Assembly (NCBI GenBank): GCA_032622095.1
Contig: CP136065.1
Span: forward strand, 115,979,195-116,043,194
Direction of reading: 5' to 3'
Length of the DNA: 64,000 nt
Origin: Siphonodentalium dalli
Taxonomy: Eukaryota > Mollusca > Scaphopoda > Gadilida > Siphonodentaliidae
A program made the translations under genes and the position numbers. The notes under the pieces were generated by a model. It had not been told where the DNA came from, made no database searches, and saw only the letters and a program-made list of their open reading frames with translations. This document shows, in pieces, positions 11,845 through 27,000 of the stretch (its first letter is position 1; each line of letters opens with the position of its first letter).

Positions 11845-11968
11845 ATGACAGCGGGACTAACTCTAGAAGCAATCATAGACAACATTCGTACATTGTCACA
11901 GACACGGAGGATACGTGTAACAGAATTTTTCCTTGATTTTGATAGACTCCGTTCAGGATATGTAACAG
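11845..11968 (+). CDS. EF-hand repeat gene, coding exon 1
   Basis: Encodes residues 1-41 and the first base of codon 42. Starts M-T-A-G-L-T-L-E-A and runs through the incoming helix and most of loop 1 (D31-F-D-R-L-R-S-G-Y-V-T). The ATG follows ATCAAA, a reasonable initiation context. A 3' splice site (TTTTATAG at 11833) lies 11 bases before the ATG, so the exon starts at 11834 and at least one 5' UTR exon lies upstream. Donor is ACAG|GTATAT, phase 1. Confidence 0.87.
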
Positions 11969-14900
11969 GTATATATATATATACATGTAGGCCTATCTCG
12001 AACTAACTGATCTAACTTTTTTAAGTCTAGCTGATTTATCATTTAACTCATGAATGACCATTATGGGTTGGCATGTTTGCCAGCCTGTATGGGTTGATGG
12101 GCAATTCTTACCTTGTACAAAGACGATTTGTACCCAATGATTGATTCGTACCTTATTAATTGGTTGTTTTATACAAGAATCAAATGGTGATTTGTACCCA
12201 AATATTTTTTTTGTTGTACAATATTTCTTATATAAAATACTAGCGGGGTTACCCTGCGTTGCCCAGGTTAATGTATGCTGTGGATATTTGTTGGGAATAG
12301 AGAATGCTCTTGCTTAATTAAGTGTTATACGTTTTCTCATAAATTGTATATTCAAATAGCATCACAATTCATGATTATTACAGTCATGGAATATAAGTAG
12401 TGGCTCACCTTGTCAATTGTCATTCTGTTTATCGCGATTAATCCGTTCCACCAATAATGAAGTATTTATTGATTTACAACTGCGTATACATTAGACGTTA
12501 TAATATGATACATGAACATCATAAACACATTAGTTCGATAAAAGATGATAATTGGGTTGGACTAAGATCTCGAGGACACCTGGCTATCATATCTCCATGA
12601 AGATACAGATGTTTCAAAGAAATTTCCAGGTGCTCCTCTGTTCATGGTGCTATATATTGACTAAATATTCTTAGTTTAAACGAAATGTTGCTACCCAATA
12701 TATCAGCTACATGTGCCAGGCACAGAGCGAGATTTTAAGTTGTTTATGTCAGTCGATGAGTCTGTTCTAAAACCCTTGTCAGATGTCAGTATTGGTAGGA
12801 TCCTGAAAAGTCTTGTGCTACTAACTGCATTTTCTTGTACATCAAAAGAAACTATATTTGACTGCACACTGTGACCACTATTTTTGAACAGGCCTTCCAT
12901 ATCTCTTGACAAATTGTAACTTTTTGTGGAAACTGTATTGAATGGAACAGACTAAATTTTTTTATTATATATATGCAATCCTCTGACGGTTCGAGGTCTC
13001 TCAGTTTGCACGAATATATGTATCTCTTCAATAGAATGATAAATATACGTTTAATGATTCTTCTAGTTATCTCTTTTTACTAGCTCATTGTGTGAATGCC
13101 TTGATTGCCATTCCCATATAAATATGACTGTTAAGAAGATATAATTGTTCAAGTGACTTATGTGGGTCACCATATGTCGGGATTATGAAATCTGAACGCC
13201 CAACTACTTAAAATGATATGGAGATGGCCTGGTGACTGTATATAACGTATATGTGGATATCGGCGAATAGCAATCTTATCAATGATAGTGCATATACGCT
13301 CGCCATCCGTGACGCAAACGACACCAAATGTGATTTAATTCATGGTATATCATTAGAGAAAAACGTGTATGAATTTAGTGGAATTTGGTTTATTAAATCA
13401 ATTGTTGATGCAACGCTGACTCGAACAATGCCATATTGCGAAGGTGATTATGTATTCGTTTGGTGGAAATCAGCGACAAAACTATTTCACCATATTTTTT
13501 AAATTTCCCCTCCCACCAACACCGTCATTTTAGAAAGATTTAACCCACACCATTATCTTCCTTGTAAAAAGTTACCCCTCTTAGAACGCCTTGGTGCCAT
13601 CTCGATTGTACCGCGTGAAGTTATATATAGAACGCACACAGACAGACAAAAAAACAGACAGACAGCACGATTTTTTTTCTTGTATCATTTGAGAAGAACG
13701 TGTCTGAATTTGATGGTAATTGGCACTAAAAATATTTTGTATCAGTTTTGGTGACCCTCCCGTCCCTATTTCGGACTCAAGCTGCACACACTAAGACTCA
13801 TTAGAGATTAGAGATGCATATATATGAAATTGGTGAAAATTGGCGAGTATACAAATTCGTATCAAATTTAAGGTCCCCATATCTCTCACCCATAGGGCAC
13901 CATTTTGGTGTATCTAAACCACACGATAAGATTCCTCGTATCCCGGAGTAGAATATGTATCAATCTGGTGGAAATCGGCACTAAACATATAGATATAATT
14001 TTTTGTGTCCCTCTCATCTCTATACACCACTGACTCGAATATCCCCACTTGTGACATCCTTAAACCACACGATTACCCTCCTGATATCATGGAGATGATT
14101 GTTTATAAGTTTGGTGATAATCGGCGACTAAACAATTTTTTTTATCAAATTTGGTGCCAATCCCTCCCCTCTCCATCTCTCACCCAAACAGCACCACTAT
14201 GGCGTCTTTAAATCACGATTAGATTCCTCGTATAATGGATAAGAACGTGTATCAATTTGGTGGAAATTGGCGCTAAAAAAATTGTGCATCAATTTTGGTG
14301 CCCCCGTCCCTTTCAATGCAACCCTGACTCGAATGATGCCACATTTGACAGATAAAAGCCACACCATTAGACTCCTCATACCATGGGGATGATTTTGTAT
14401 AAGTGTGGTGGCAATCGGCGTCTTATTATCAAATTTAGTGCCCACCCCCTCCCAATCTCTCATCCAAAAACAACAATTTGGCGTTGTTAAATCGCACAAT
14501 TAGATTCCTTGTATCATGAAGAAGTATATATATCAATTTGGTGGAAATCGGCGCTAAAATTAGTTTTATCAATTTTGGTGCCCCTCTCCCCTTCCGTTCA
14601 TCCCTGACTCAAACGACGCCACTTTTGACATATTTAAACCACACCGTTGGATTCTTCATATCATGGGGATGATTATATGTAAGTTTCGTGGCAATCGGCG
14701 ACAGAAAAAAAATCTGCCCCCTCTCCCTTCCGGGCACCCCTGACGCGAACGGCGCGACTTTTGCCATATTTAAACCACGCCATTAGATTCCTCATATTAT
14801 GGGGATGATTATATATAAGTTTGGTGGCAATCGGCGACAAATTTTTCTGCCCCCCCCCCTTTCTTCCCCTGACAACAACAGCGTCACTTTAGAAAATTCT

Positions 14901-14990
14901 AACCCCGACCATTATCTTTCTCGTAAAAAGCTACTCCTAGTAGACCCCTTTTGCATCATCTAGATGGTCCCCTGTGAATTTCTATAGAAC

Positions 14991-15021
<31 letters not shown>

Positions 15022-18000
15022 TTCGCAAATATAGATATAGAAGATATAGATTATTAAGTGCACTATTGTTCCCCAAAATATTTTCGAAGAACTAATATAA
15101 ATGTAATCAACATGTCTGTCAGTGTATTCATGCGTTGGTGTGTCCGTCAAGTTTGAATTTGGTCATGGTCCAGTGATTTCTGATGGAGTAATTTTTGGCT
15201 TGGAAATCTTTTTATTTGGGTTTTCTGGATGATAGATTGAGCAATATTTAAGAGAATTTTGTGATATTGCTATGTGGTTCATGATGTTTTGTTGATGGAG
15301 TTATGTGAACTTATGTCTCTTCTGCATAAATTAGTTCTGAAGGTGGCATCCTTAATTATCATTCACTATAACATTCACTATAATACGTTATATATGTTAG
15401 GCCTTTATTATCAAAAGCCGTTTTCTAAACCATTGGCTGTATTTATAGGCATAATTATCGAAGTCTACTCGCATCCAAAAACGAGATTAATCCTGTATAG
15501 AAAGTCAATATCTGCCATCAAAACGTAAAATAAAACAAACAAAAAAACGAGCAACAAACACAAACTGAAAAACAATGCCTGGCTAGCCTTCAATTTAAAA
15601 AAAAATGTCGTTATGCCAAACTGCATGCCTAATTAATAATTATTGTAGTTTCGACAGTCTGTTGTGTATTCGAGTGAATTAATTTTTTTACGCACTTATC
15701 GATCTTGACTGGAAGGATTTTAGCAAGCGGTTCACAGTCGTGCACTTCTCCACACAAAATGTTTCGTGTGAAGAAACAGACAGGAACATTATTATGACGA
15801 ATATAACCCATCATGATACATGTACTAGTATAATGACCACCACCTTTTTAATCACACCCTATTTGTGTTTAATTGTACTCCTATATATAACACACAACGG
15901 GATGACACTAGTGTGTAAACTAGCTCATTGCATTTCTGCATTTAAATTAATCTCATTTCACACAACTTTTATCGCCTCAAAGTGCATTTTAGCCAGCATT
16001 ATTCGTTATATATATATAAATCTAACATTCTAGCAAATCCAGTTCATAATTCAGCACATTCAAACAGTTTTATTCAGTGATCACTATAGGCCTAGGTAAT
16101 TAACCGGCGACTGCAATATTTTCTACGTAATTTATCAACTCGGTACGCGATTGGCGGAATTATTTCAAGCTCCACCCACCGCTGTTACCGGTAAGCAAAT
16201 AAGGTAAACCAATGCAGATGATCGGTCATGTGACTGCATTGTGGTCATGTGATCGCACTCACTTGACTTACACTTCGGATACTTCCGCAATTTTTTTAAT
16301 ATCATAATAATAAAAATACTATCTGCTCGATTTTGAATTTTCTTGGCGAAATGGGTCTGTTAGACATATATAATAAGTATTATGACGATAAAAAAAATAT
16401 TTTTTTGACAAACTAATTCTTTTAAGGGGAAGGACCTTGCAAAGAATCGTCTAAATTATAGTCATGAAACCATAAGCCTATTTAGGCCTAACACATGGCA
16501 ACAAAGCAAAATGCTTGATTAATCAAAAGTAAGAAAATAGTATAATTGTGATCTAAAAAAAAAAAATTCACAATAGATAACAGGTGTTGTGTTATGTTAA
16601 TAAACGTGCAGACCCAAATAATAGTGCCGGGGGGGGGGGGGGGGGGGGTACTCTGAGCAAAACATCAACACATTAACAGTGGTTAAACAAAGTAATTTTA
16701 TAGTATAGGAATAAGTATCAAGTATTAAGGAATCAACATAGTATGTGTCATGTGGTGTTTTATTCAATATTTAAATGTTCACATGTATGCCATATACATG
16801 TACATGCATAAAGTTATACCCATAAACTCACCATTTTGATATCAGAGTCATATAGAAATCTAGAGTTTGTGCTGATTTCAATTTTTATAGCCTCAAAATT
16901 AATAAACGTGCAGACCCAAATGAGCACTGCAGCTGTGCAGGGGGGAAATTACCCAAGAAAATAATGTGCATGCATTTGGAGCCCAAGATTACTCTGCTGG
17001 TCAAAACCAATGACCCCATTCGATCTGCAAGTCATTGCTTATTAGCTTAACTTTACTTTGTAAAGTTTGAGCTATTGCCATGGCTTTGTCGTCCGTGTGT
17101 GCATGTGTACGTGATGCGTCAACAATACAGGCTACAGGTCGTATCGTGGGTCGGATCATTATGAAATTTGTTATAGCTGTTGACATCAACATTTAGACCG
17201 GAATGATTAATTTTGGGGTTATTTAGAAAAAAACATGGCCGCCAGTGGCCATTTTGGATTTCAAAATTCAATCCATTAGCACGGGCTACAGGCCGTACTG
17301 TTCGTCTGATTGTCATGAAATTTGTCATGGATATTAATATTGACAAGTAGATGGGAACAAGTAATTTTGGGGTCATTCGGCCAAAAAACATGGCCGCCGG
17401 CAGCCATCTTGATTTTACTCTTTGCATGACTAAATCCTTTGACACGGGCTACAGGTCGTACCTTTAGTCTGATCATCATAAATTGTGTCATGGATGTTAA
17501 CAATGACATGTAGATGGGTACAAGTCATTTTGAGGTCATTCGGCCAAAAAACATGGCCGCCAGCAGCCATCTTGGGTTTTACTCTTTGTATGACTAAATC
17601 CTTTAGCATGGGCTACAGGTCGTACCTTTAGTCTGATCATCATGAAATTTGTCATGGCTGTTGAAATTGGAATGTAGATGGGAACGAGGCATTTTGGAAA
17701 ATGTCGTACTGTCCGTCTGATCATCATGAAATTTGTCATGAATGTTAATATTGACATGTAGATGGGAACGAGTAATTTTGGGGTCATTCGGCCCAACAAC
17801 ATGGCCGCCAGCAGCCATCTTGGATTTTACTCTTTGTATGACTAAATTCTTCAGCACGGGCTACAGGTCGTACCTTTAGTCTGATCATCATAAAATTTGT
17901 CATGGATGTTAACAATGAGATGTAGATGGGAACGAGTCATTTTAAGGTCATTCGGCCAAAAAACATGGCCGCAAGCAGGCATCTTGGATTTTACTCTTTG

Positions 18001-21000
18001 TATGACTAAATCCTTTAGCATGGGCTATAGGTCGTACCTTTAGTCTGATCATCATAAAATTTGTCATGAATGTTAATAATGAGATGTAGATGGGAACGAG
18101 TCATTTTGGGGTCATTCAGCCAAAAAACATGGCCACCAGCAGCCATCTTGGATTTTACTCTTTGTATGACTAAATCCTTTACCATGGGCTACAGGTCGTA
18201 CCTTTAGTCTGATCATCATGAAATTTGTCATGGGTGTTGAAATTGGAATGTAGATGGGAACGAGTCATTTTGGCCGCCAGTGGCCATCTTGGATTTCAAA
18301 ATTCAATCCATTAGCACGGGCCACAGGTCGTACTGTTCGTCTGATCATCATGAGTAATTTTGGGGTCATTCGGCCCAAAAACATGGCCGCCAGCAGTCAT
18401 CTTGGATTTTAATGTTTGTATGACTAAATTCTTTAGCACGGGCTACAGGTCGTACCTTTAGCTGATCATCATAATATTTGTCATGGATGTTAACAATGAC
18501 ATGTAGATGGGAACGAGTCATTTTAAGGGTTTGTTTTTTGGCCGCCAGCAGCCATCTTGGATTTTACTCTTTGTATGACTAAATCCTTTAGTACGGGCTA
18601 CAGGTCGTACCTTTAGTCTGATCATCATAAAATTTGTCATGGATGTTAATAATGACATGTAGATGGGAGCGAGTCATTTTAAGGTCATTCGGCCAAATAA
18701 CATGGCCGCCAGCAGCCATCTTGGATTTTACTCTTTGTATGACTAAATCCTTTAGCACAGGCTACAGGTCGTACCTTTAGTCTGATCATCATGAAATTTG
18801 TCATGGGTGTTGAAATTGGAATGTAGATGGGAAAGAGTCATTTTGGGGTCATTCGGACAAAAAACATGGCCGCCAGTGGCCATCTTTGATATCAAATTTC
18901 AATGCATTAGCACAGGCTACAGGCTGTACTGTTGGCCTGATCATCTTGAAATTTGTCATGGATGTTAATATTGACATGTGGATGGGAATTATTAATTTTG
19001 GGGTCATTCGGCCATAAAACATGGCCACCAGCAGCCATCTTGGATTTTACTCTTTGTATGACTAAATCCTTTAGCACGGGCTACAGGTCGTACCTTTAGT
19101 CTGATCATCATAACATTTCAGCCAAATCCACAATTGATCTCATTTTCACAAACATGACTGATGTTCTCACAACAGTGATATGAGTGTCCATGGTCTGATC
19201 ATAAGGGAGTTGTTGCTGCAATCCATCAATTACATAAATGGCACTGCCAGGTCTAAACTATGCAGCCCTAAATTATTGATGAAATCCTTGCAATGAACAT
19301 AACTTCATCTACAAATATAATACCCAAGGCCTTTTATTGCTCATTTTTTACACTCCTTTTTAATCTCTCTATTCATTGCTCATCACACACAAATTACCTT
19401 CTTTACAAAGTTGAGCTACAGTGTCATTGACACTTTCATAATTATATACCAGTACATTTTAATAGAAAATTAATAATTTGAACAACTTTTCAAAAGTACC
19501 ACAATAATTGCAAGTAACATATATTGTTCAGATTCCAACACAGTCTCCCAGTAACAACAAGTGACGTAGGTGCCTCATCCCTTTTTGTGAAGTGGACACC
19601 ATGCACCGAGCGCGAGCAATGGTCGGCTTGGAGTGACATAGGTGTTCATCTTCTTTTTAATAAGTGGTCAACTTCAGTTATTGCCTGATGAATTTGTGTA
19701 ACTGTATCGCGATTTGTACTGATTCTTAAGGAAGCTACCAGTAATTGTGTGAATGAAGAGGGTACGTGTGTTATTATAACTGCTTGAACAAAGTTAACTG
19801 GGTGCAACACCCCCTTAATCCTCTGGTTACACTTCCATGGGAATCTTTCGCAAATTTTGAGTTCTGTTTTGTCGGATTCTTCTCTTTTGATGTTTCTAGT
19901 GGATTATCCTGTCAGATGTCATTCACTCAATGTCTCATGCGCTGTTTTCCAAGAGTTGTTATTATTTTTAGCCACTAATTATCCAGCATATGACCACCTC
20001 AGAGTGATAACTCATCGGTGTCTTCAGTGAACGACAATCATCGGGATAATCCTCTAGCGACAACAAAAGAGAGATGTGTAAGTAGGTTTTAAACTAGCAT
20101 AAGATTACATTTGTTCTTTGATTTCTTTGCAGATTCTCAGTTTTTCAGATGCCTTTGGGCTAATCTGAATGTCAAGTTTTCACCAGAAGAAGAGAAACTG
20201 TTGTCTGACACGTATGACATAAAGGGCAATGGAAGAATGAATTATAAGCACTTTTGTCAGGCGATTGATAAAAGTTTCAACCCAAATGACCTTGAACAGA
20301 ACCCTTCAGGTCAAGTTCAGGATGTTCCAGAATTGTATGTACCAATTAACTCATATCCATCTCATTTAGCCTATCTTATTCACTGATCAAAGGGCTACCA
20401 TTGCTTATTATCAAAATAATATACACTCACATTCAGGAAACCACACACATTACAGGATTGGTCATTATTCAGCATATATATGTATTTGTCAAGAAAAAAA
20501 AGAACAAGATGAATGTTTTGGTTCTTGAGCATCACCAAATTAATACAAAGTAGTGCACTTTAGGGCTTCCACGATTCATCTATATTCCGATACATCGCTT
20601 TTTAAAATTCACTATGGAATGCATCGTATTGGGAGGTGCGATGTGATGCAAAAACAATTCATATATGCAGAGTTATCAATAGTCAGAGATCCAAACTTTT
20701 CCATTCAAAAGTTCCCATCTGGGCAGATCTGGGGACTGTATCAGCTACTGTATTATAGTCTAATTCTAATACCTGGCCATGCAGTTTGGTCAATTCAGTT
20801 AGGTCTTGTAATTTACTGATTAATGAGAATATACATACTAAAAATGATTAAGTGGTTCATCTAGTTTTCACAGCCATCAGTTGCCAAAAATTTGCATCTC
20901 GATTTGCATCGCATGGTGATAATAAAATTGCGATTTGCATCGCACCGTTAAGGTCTGAATCATTGCAGCCCTAGTGCACTTGTCATCTGAATTGGCTGAT

Positions 21001-24000
21001 GTTTTAGGTCATTGTAATATTACATAGCGAAAATATGCGATGTAAAAAGGCAGAACCAACTTTGTGTCTTTTGCTATTTGATGTTTTAATATAGAGAGGA
21101 TCATTATTAGTAATGGTTTGGTTATAATACAGTAAAACCTCTCTATTACCAAACACCCTTTGGACCGGCCCTTCTGTTCGGTTTAGAGAGGTGTTCGGTT
21201 TACAGAAAATCGCAAAACCATCGGAATATATTGCCGCCGTCAGTAAGAGTTGTCGAGACCCGAACCCCTCATTACTGATTACTTAAACTTTATTCAATAA
21301 ACTACAAAATAAAACATAAATTGCAATAGATAAACATGCTATAATAAGAAATAAATATATGTTCAGACAAACCAGGAAACACGGAAACGATACCTTTTAC
21401 GGTGATTCGCGGTTTTTGAAATGTTGTTGACGGTAGATTTCAACTCTGAGCTATTGTTTTGCCGACGGCTCATTAATTTGTGATAAGTTGATTTAATAAA
21501 ACTGTGATGGTAACAATAAACCACCGTTCTGTACTTTTAGCGAAATAGTGTTTAGTTTGGACAATTGTTGTAAAAACAAAGAGTCCATACCAGCACAATA
21601 GCTGATGCAATAACAATGTGTCACTGCTCTAATTACCTGTGAAGTCACCATTGTTCAATCAGTTTGTGATATAAGCAAACATGTATCTATCTGTATCTGC
21701 ATGTATCTGAAGGTGGTGCGGTGCAGTGATCAATTTTGGTTTAGGCGCATCTAATTAGGCACCTGTTGTTTTCATCCGTTTAAAAGCTTTGCCGATACAA
21801 AAGACCGCTAATTTAATTGGTATGCTTATTCAACATTACCGGTGTGCATGCGCGTTCGTCTGGTATCGCTTTCAGAATTTATTTAGAATAAGATTAAATA
21901 TAAATACGGTAGTATCTTTTTATTCTCAGGCATTATATTCGTTTTAATTTGTAAATAAATGTGATTAATGTACCAAGAACACTTTGTCCGTTTGTAACTA
22001 ACTGTTGTCACTGACGGTGATCAAGGTCACACACAGGTCAACTCAAAAACGGAAATGTTCACATCATTACCTTTTAACCGATTGCGTTCGGTCTCTTCCA
22101 TCGCTGTAAGTGTTCCGATTTTGGAGGTAAACATTAGTGTATTTGTTCACTTACGGACTAATAAAGCTGGACATCCGGTATTCGGAGTACAGAGGTTTCG
22201 GATTACAGAGGTAATAATTAGTGACAATGCACTTGGGTAAATTCGGGACCGAACAATTCGTTCAGAATGGAGAGGGGTTTCGGATTGTAGAGGGTCCAGT
22301 TTGGTTAAACAAGGAAGCAAAAAAAAAAACACTGTTAAACAGGGATGTGTTTTATATTAATAGATTGCTCAATTGTTGATAATTGGATGGATCTTTGACC
22401 ATTCCATGACTAGCTTCCTGAAATTACCGGTATGCGAAAATCATGTGCCAGTGCATTCTCTTATATATGTGAGTCTCCCATAGGGAGCCTCGCAAATATA
22501 AGAGAACACATTGGCTTAACAATATTTACCTTGACCGTATGGGCCAGTGCATTCTCTTATATATGCAAGGCTCCCTATGGTAGACTTGCATATATAAGAG
22601 AATGCACTGGCACATGCTCTTTAATGCTGCACCAGCGCAACTCCTGTCATGAAAGGGTTAAACCAATAACTGTTTTTCAAGAGATGTATTTGTTGAATTT
22701 GGGGGAGGAGGTGATATTCAGCTGATATTTTATTTTCTCTTCTTACAGTTTGCATTCTTATTAGATGCAATATGATTGGTATATATTAATGCTGATCCTA
22801 TAATTGAGTTGCCAAATGTTGTTTATTCCAGCTTGGGTACATACAGATCTGTTCGACCTCTCAGCGCAGCTTCAGAGGATCAAATCAATAAGCTTTTACA
22901 GAAGATGTACAAATATTACCTGTATCATGGCATCAATCTTAGAACATGTTATGAAGACTTTGATAGGCATCACAGAGGAGTAGTGACTGACAGCCAGGTA
23001 TGTGGCTTATTGAATATTATTATACTCATTTGCGAGATTTCCATTTAAAACGCCATTAATTAAAAATGTAATGTCACTAGTGAATTGTGTAATTTCTTGT
23101 AACGTCATTGATGTTACGTCGCTTACTGATCTAGACTGAATTTTTATGGTTGATCTTTCTCCACATCGGGACTTTATGCATTAATTTTGGGTGTTTTAAT
23201 CATATTTGGCGAACTAAATTGATGCAGAAGTGTAATAAATAGAGTAATCAATTAGTTCCGAGAATTATGTTAAATAATTCACTCAAGGCGAGAGACATTT
23301 AGGTAAGAAACTTGTATGCTAACACACACTCGTTTCTCACCAACTTCTCTCGCCTCTCGTGAATTATTTAATGTAATTCTCGGAACCAATTGATTACTCT
23401 CTATTTATACTACCACATAAAGGGAGGGCATACTACCTGTGATCAGTTGTTCATCAATCTATTAGTTTGCCTCATTAACCAAGTAATGGCAGACAAGATT
23501 ACCTGTGATGATATCGTTTACCCTTTCTTTACTTAGTGGATTCTCCCATTTAGTTATACAAATTATTTGTATATAGAATGGTTTATTCTTCCTTATTTTT
23601 ATAAGCAGATCTATGACAGATAGACAAACAGATGATACAAGTGCAAAAGGAGTCCAAATCAGTGGGAAATGTTCTATGGCCATTTTTGATCTTATTATTT
23701 TAATACTGTTCATTTTCTAAGTGAACTACTCATCATTGAGTATTTAGTAAAGAAAGAGTAAATTTGAATAGCAAATGGTATTCATTGCTCTGAAGATATT
23801 CCTTTTTCATCGTTTTGTATGTTGATTTCTTAATTTAACCCTTTCATGAAGGGAGCTGCGCTGGTTCAGTGATAAAGATCCTGTGCCAGTGCATTCTCTT
23901 ATATATTCGAGTCTCCCATAGGGAGCCTCACATATATACGAGAGTGCACTGGCTTGCAAGGTCAATTTATGAGACCATCTCTTTTTATACTCAACAGAAA

Positions 24001-27000
24001 ATTTGCAACAAATTAATTAATTTGAGCCATGAATTAGTGCAAAATACACTTGTGCGCTCTATGAACGTCTGTCGGCTGGAGTCATAAATTTATTTTTATT
24101 ATAATTACCATGTTGTTTACATCTTTCATAGAGCACATGAGTGTATTTTGCACTAACCCATGGCTCAAATTCATTAATTTGTTGCATATATTGTGTTGAG
24201 TATAAAAAGAGATGGTCCCATAACTGGCCGGATTTAGTGTACAGTACCCCTTTAAGTGTAATTTCGAGTATAAATTGGGGTTTTCTACTATTCTTACCTT
24301 GAATAAAATGGTATGATCTAAAATTGTATCATTGTGGGCAGGGCCTGATCTATATTTCCTGAAGTTTTATTTTGACTCAGTGACTGAGATATGTCAAAGG
24401 TTTCACCAATTTCGACCCGAGGTTTGAGGGAGAGTATCTGGATAAAGCATAATTCCATTACCATAAGCATAATTCCTTTATGCTTTTAAAGTGTAATTAA
24501 ATATGAATTAGAAAGAATTGTAAGTGGAATTCTGAGATATTGACATTGGTTTATATCACATACATTGAAGGTAACTCGGTGGTTTGGTCTACTTCCGTGC
24601 TGCAAGAGTGACCAATAGCCAATGTTAGTGCCAAGGGAGGCAACTAAAAGACAACATGGCAGGTTTAAAGTTTTGAAATGCCATTTAAATGCTATTTTGG
24701 CATGAATTTTGTTGGAATACTAGTACTTATTTTTATGATAAATTTTCGTACATTAAAGATACTCAATCCGATAAAACTCCTCCCAATTACTATTTCAATG
24801 GCTTCAGGGGTCAAAAATATTTGATTCGAGTCTAGGAAGTCACCCATCAAAGCTCAGATTTGTTAGCTATCGATTTTAGAAATCTATTATTTTTCATTAT
24901 CGGGAATACTTTCTGGCCCAGAACTCAGTCAAAATTGCGTTATTATTACCAGTTGATTTTGGAGTTATCCATCCTTGTCTGTTTGAATAGAGTTTTGGTG
25001 TACACATCTCGAGCAGGATACAAAATTTACGGCAATTATTAGTACTCATCTCAAGAATATAACAAATTTCAAAAATCAATATCTAATAACTCTGAGCTTT
25101 GTTTGATGGGTTCCTCGACTCGAATCAAATATTGTTTACCCCCAAAGTCAAAGAAATAGTAATATAGGACCCTCTAATCGGATTGTTGTTGTTGGAATCT
25201 GTTGAGATGGGGACCCTCTGTTCGGATTGAGTACCTTTAATCACCCATCTTGGAATTTTTAATGCCAATTTATCTGGTTTTTAGGGGGAGTGGTTACAAA
25301 ATGAAAACCTGCTTTTTTTATAAGCAGTTTTTTTGCCGGTTTTTGTCTATTTGTCATTTTAATCACCAGTTGCACCTAGTGGTTGTATCAAAAACATGAT
25401 TAATGATTATCATTACTGACCACCAAAGTCGCATTGTTGATAAAAAAGGGTTTTACACTGATAAAATGCGGGATTTTGGTGACCGACCACGGAAAAATTT
25501 AATTAAAGTGAAAATAACAATGTCATAAGCAATAGTGTTTGTTCCTTTGAATATCGGATAGTTGCCTAGCAGCCGTTGCTAATCAGTGATTGCTTGACAA
25601 TACTTACCTATCTTATGATGATCATAGCTCTACCAGGAACATCCACATGGAGTTTCAGGTAGATAGTGCATTTACAACATTACCAACATCAGGCCTCTAG
25701 GTGTCTATTATATAGTAGAACACATTATTGTCAGAGTATAGGGCCCACTCAGTGCAGGGAGCCAGTGCTGAAAGGCTTAATAATAATATTGGAATTATGC
25801 TTAAGCGTAATTAATTGCGCTTGAGCATATTAATGGAATTACACTTAATTCGTAATAGCTAATTAATAAATGTGAATTTATCCTCCCATAGACCAGAGTC
25901 ACCTCCTGGATGTCCTAAAATAATAATATTGTTTTTATTCAGTTCTACAGGAGTTTCCCTGGAGCACCCGATGTCAGTGAGAGTGATATGATGTTGCTCA
26001 TGAGAAAATACAGGGACCCTGATATGACAGGCTTGTTCAATTACCTCAATCTTCATCATGATATAGTTGCTGTTGGTGATAAAATGGCTGCTGACTCTGG
26101 AATAAGACTAGATGCTGGTGGAGATACCATTCCTCAAGTGGTTAGTCATATCTTTATTATTTTAACTGATATATTTTATTCTTGCACACCTTATCCAGAC
26201 ATACTGACTAAGTAGACCTGTAACATGCAGTGTATACCTTGTATCAAGTCTGAGCCTTACATGGATTATATTTAACCCTTTGAACCCGGCTGGCCAGTAT
26301 TCCGGCCAGAACGTAATTGCATATATATGCGACTGGCCGGTATTCCGGCCATGACGTAATCTTGCCTTCTACTGTGCTGCACTTTAATTTTTATATTTCG
26401 ATAAATACTCAATGGTACGACTAGTAATTTAGTGTTTCATAAAACTCATATTACAACTGTTTTATCTGACAAAAATTATCTCAATTAGATTTGGCACAAC
26501 GAAGTTTCAGCCAATTGAAAGCTGGGTATAGTCTCCATTTCATGGCACCGCCATCTTGCTTCTCACAACCTCTTGTTTCGCGTTAGGTCATATCGCCTTA
26601 TATGGCTCATAAGTGACCTAAAAACTATATTTATGGGTAGAAACTTTAGTGATGTATTCTTGGGACATTTATAACTCCCAAATGTGTGAAGAAATTCCCG
26701 CTAATTTACATAATTCCCGCTAGTGATTGTCTGATGTAAACACGTGTCATATGAGTTCTGTTAAAGAATATACAAGTTTCTGAGTTCATTAAATCATAAT
26801 TTTTTTACTCAAAAGTACACGCTGAATCGATTAACACGATCTAATAAAGCTCAGAATATTGCCTTTAAGCTGGTATAAGCCAATAGACCGCACAATGTCG
26901 AGCATTTTAGTTATTAGTGGGCATTTAAGTGAACACCCAGATTTTATTTTGGCTAAAACCCATACAACCTCATGTATTTATGTTGGGATTGCAAAATTAC

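Noticed and set aside
17001-17857. Several overlapping minus-strand frames of 60-110 codons
   Set aside because: They are repeated translations of the 165-bp family A monomer and recur at every copy (for example 10221-10448 and 33210-33404).
22432-22725. 97-codon frame over the palindromic MITE
   Set aside because: Arises from reading through a palindrome; the same peptide pattern appears at 63472-63690 on the other strand.
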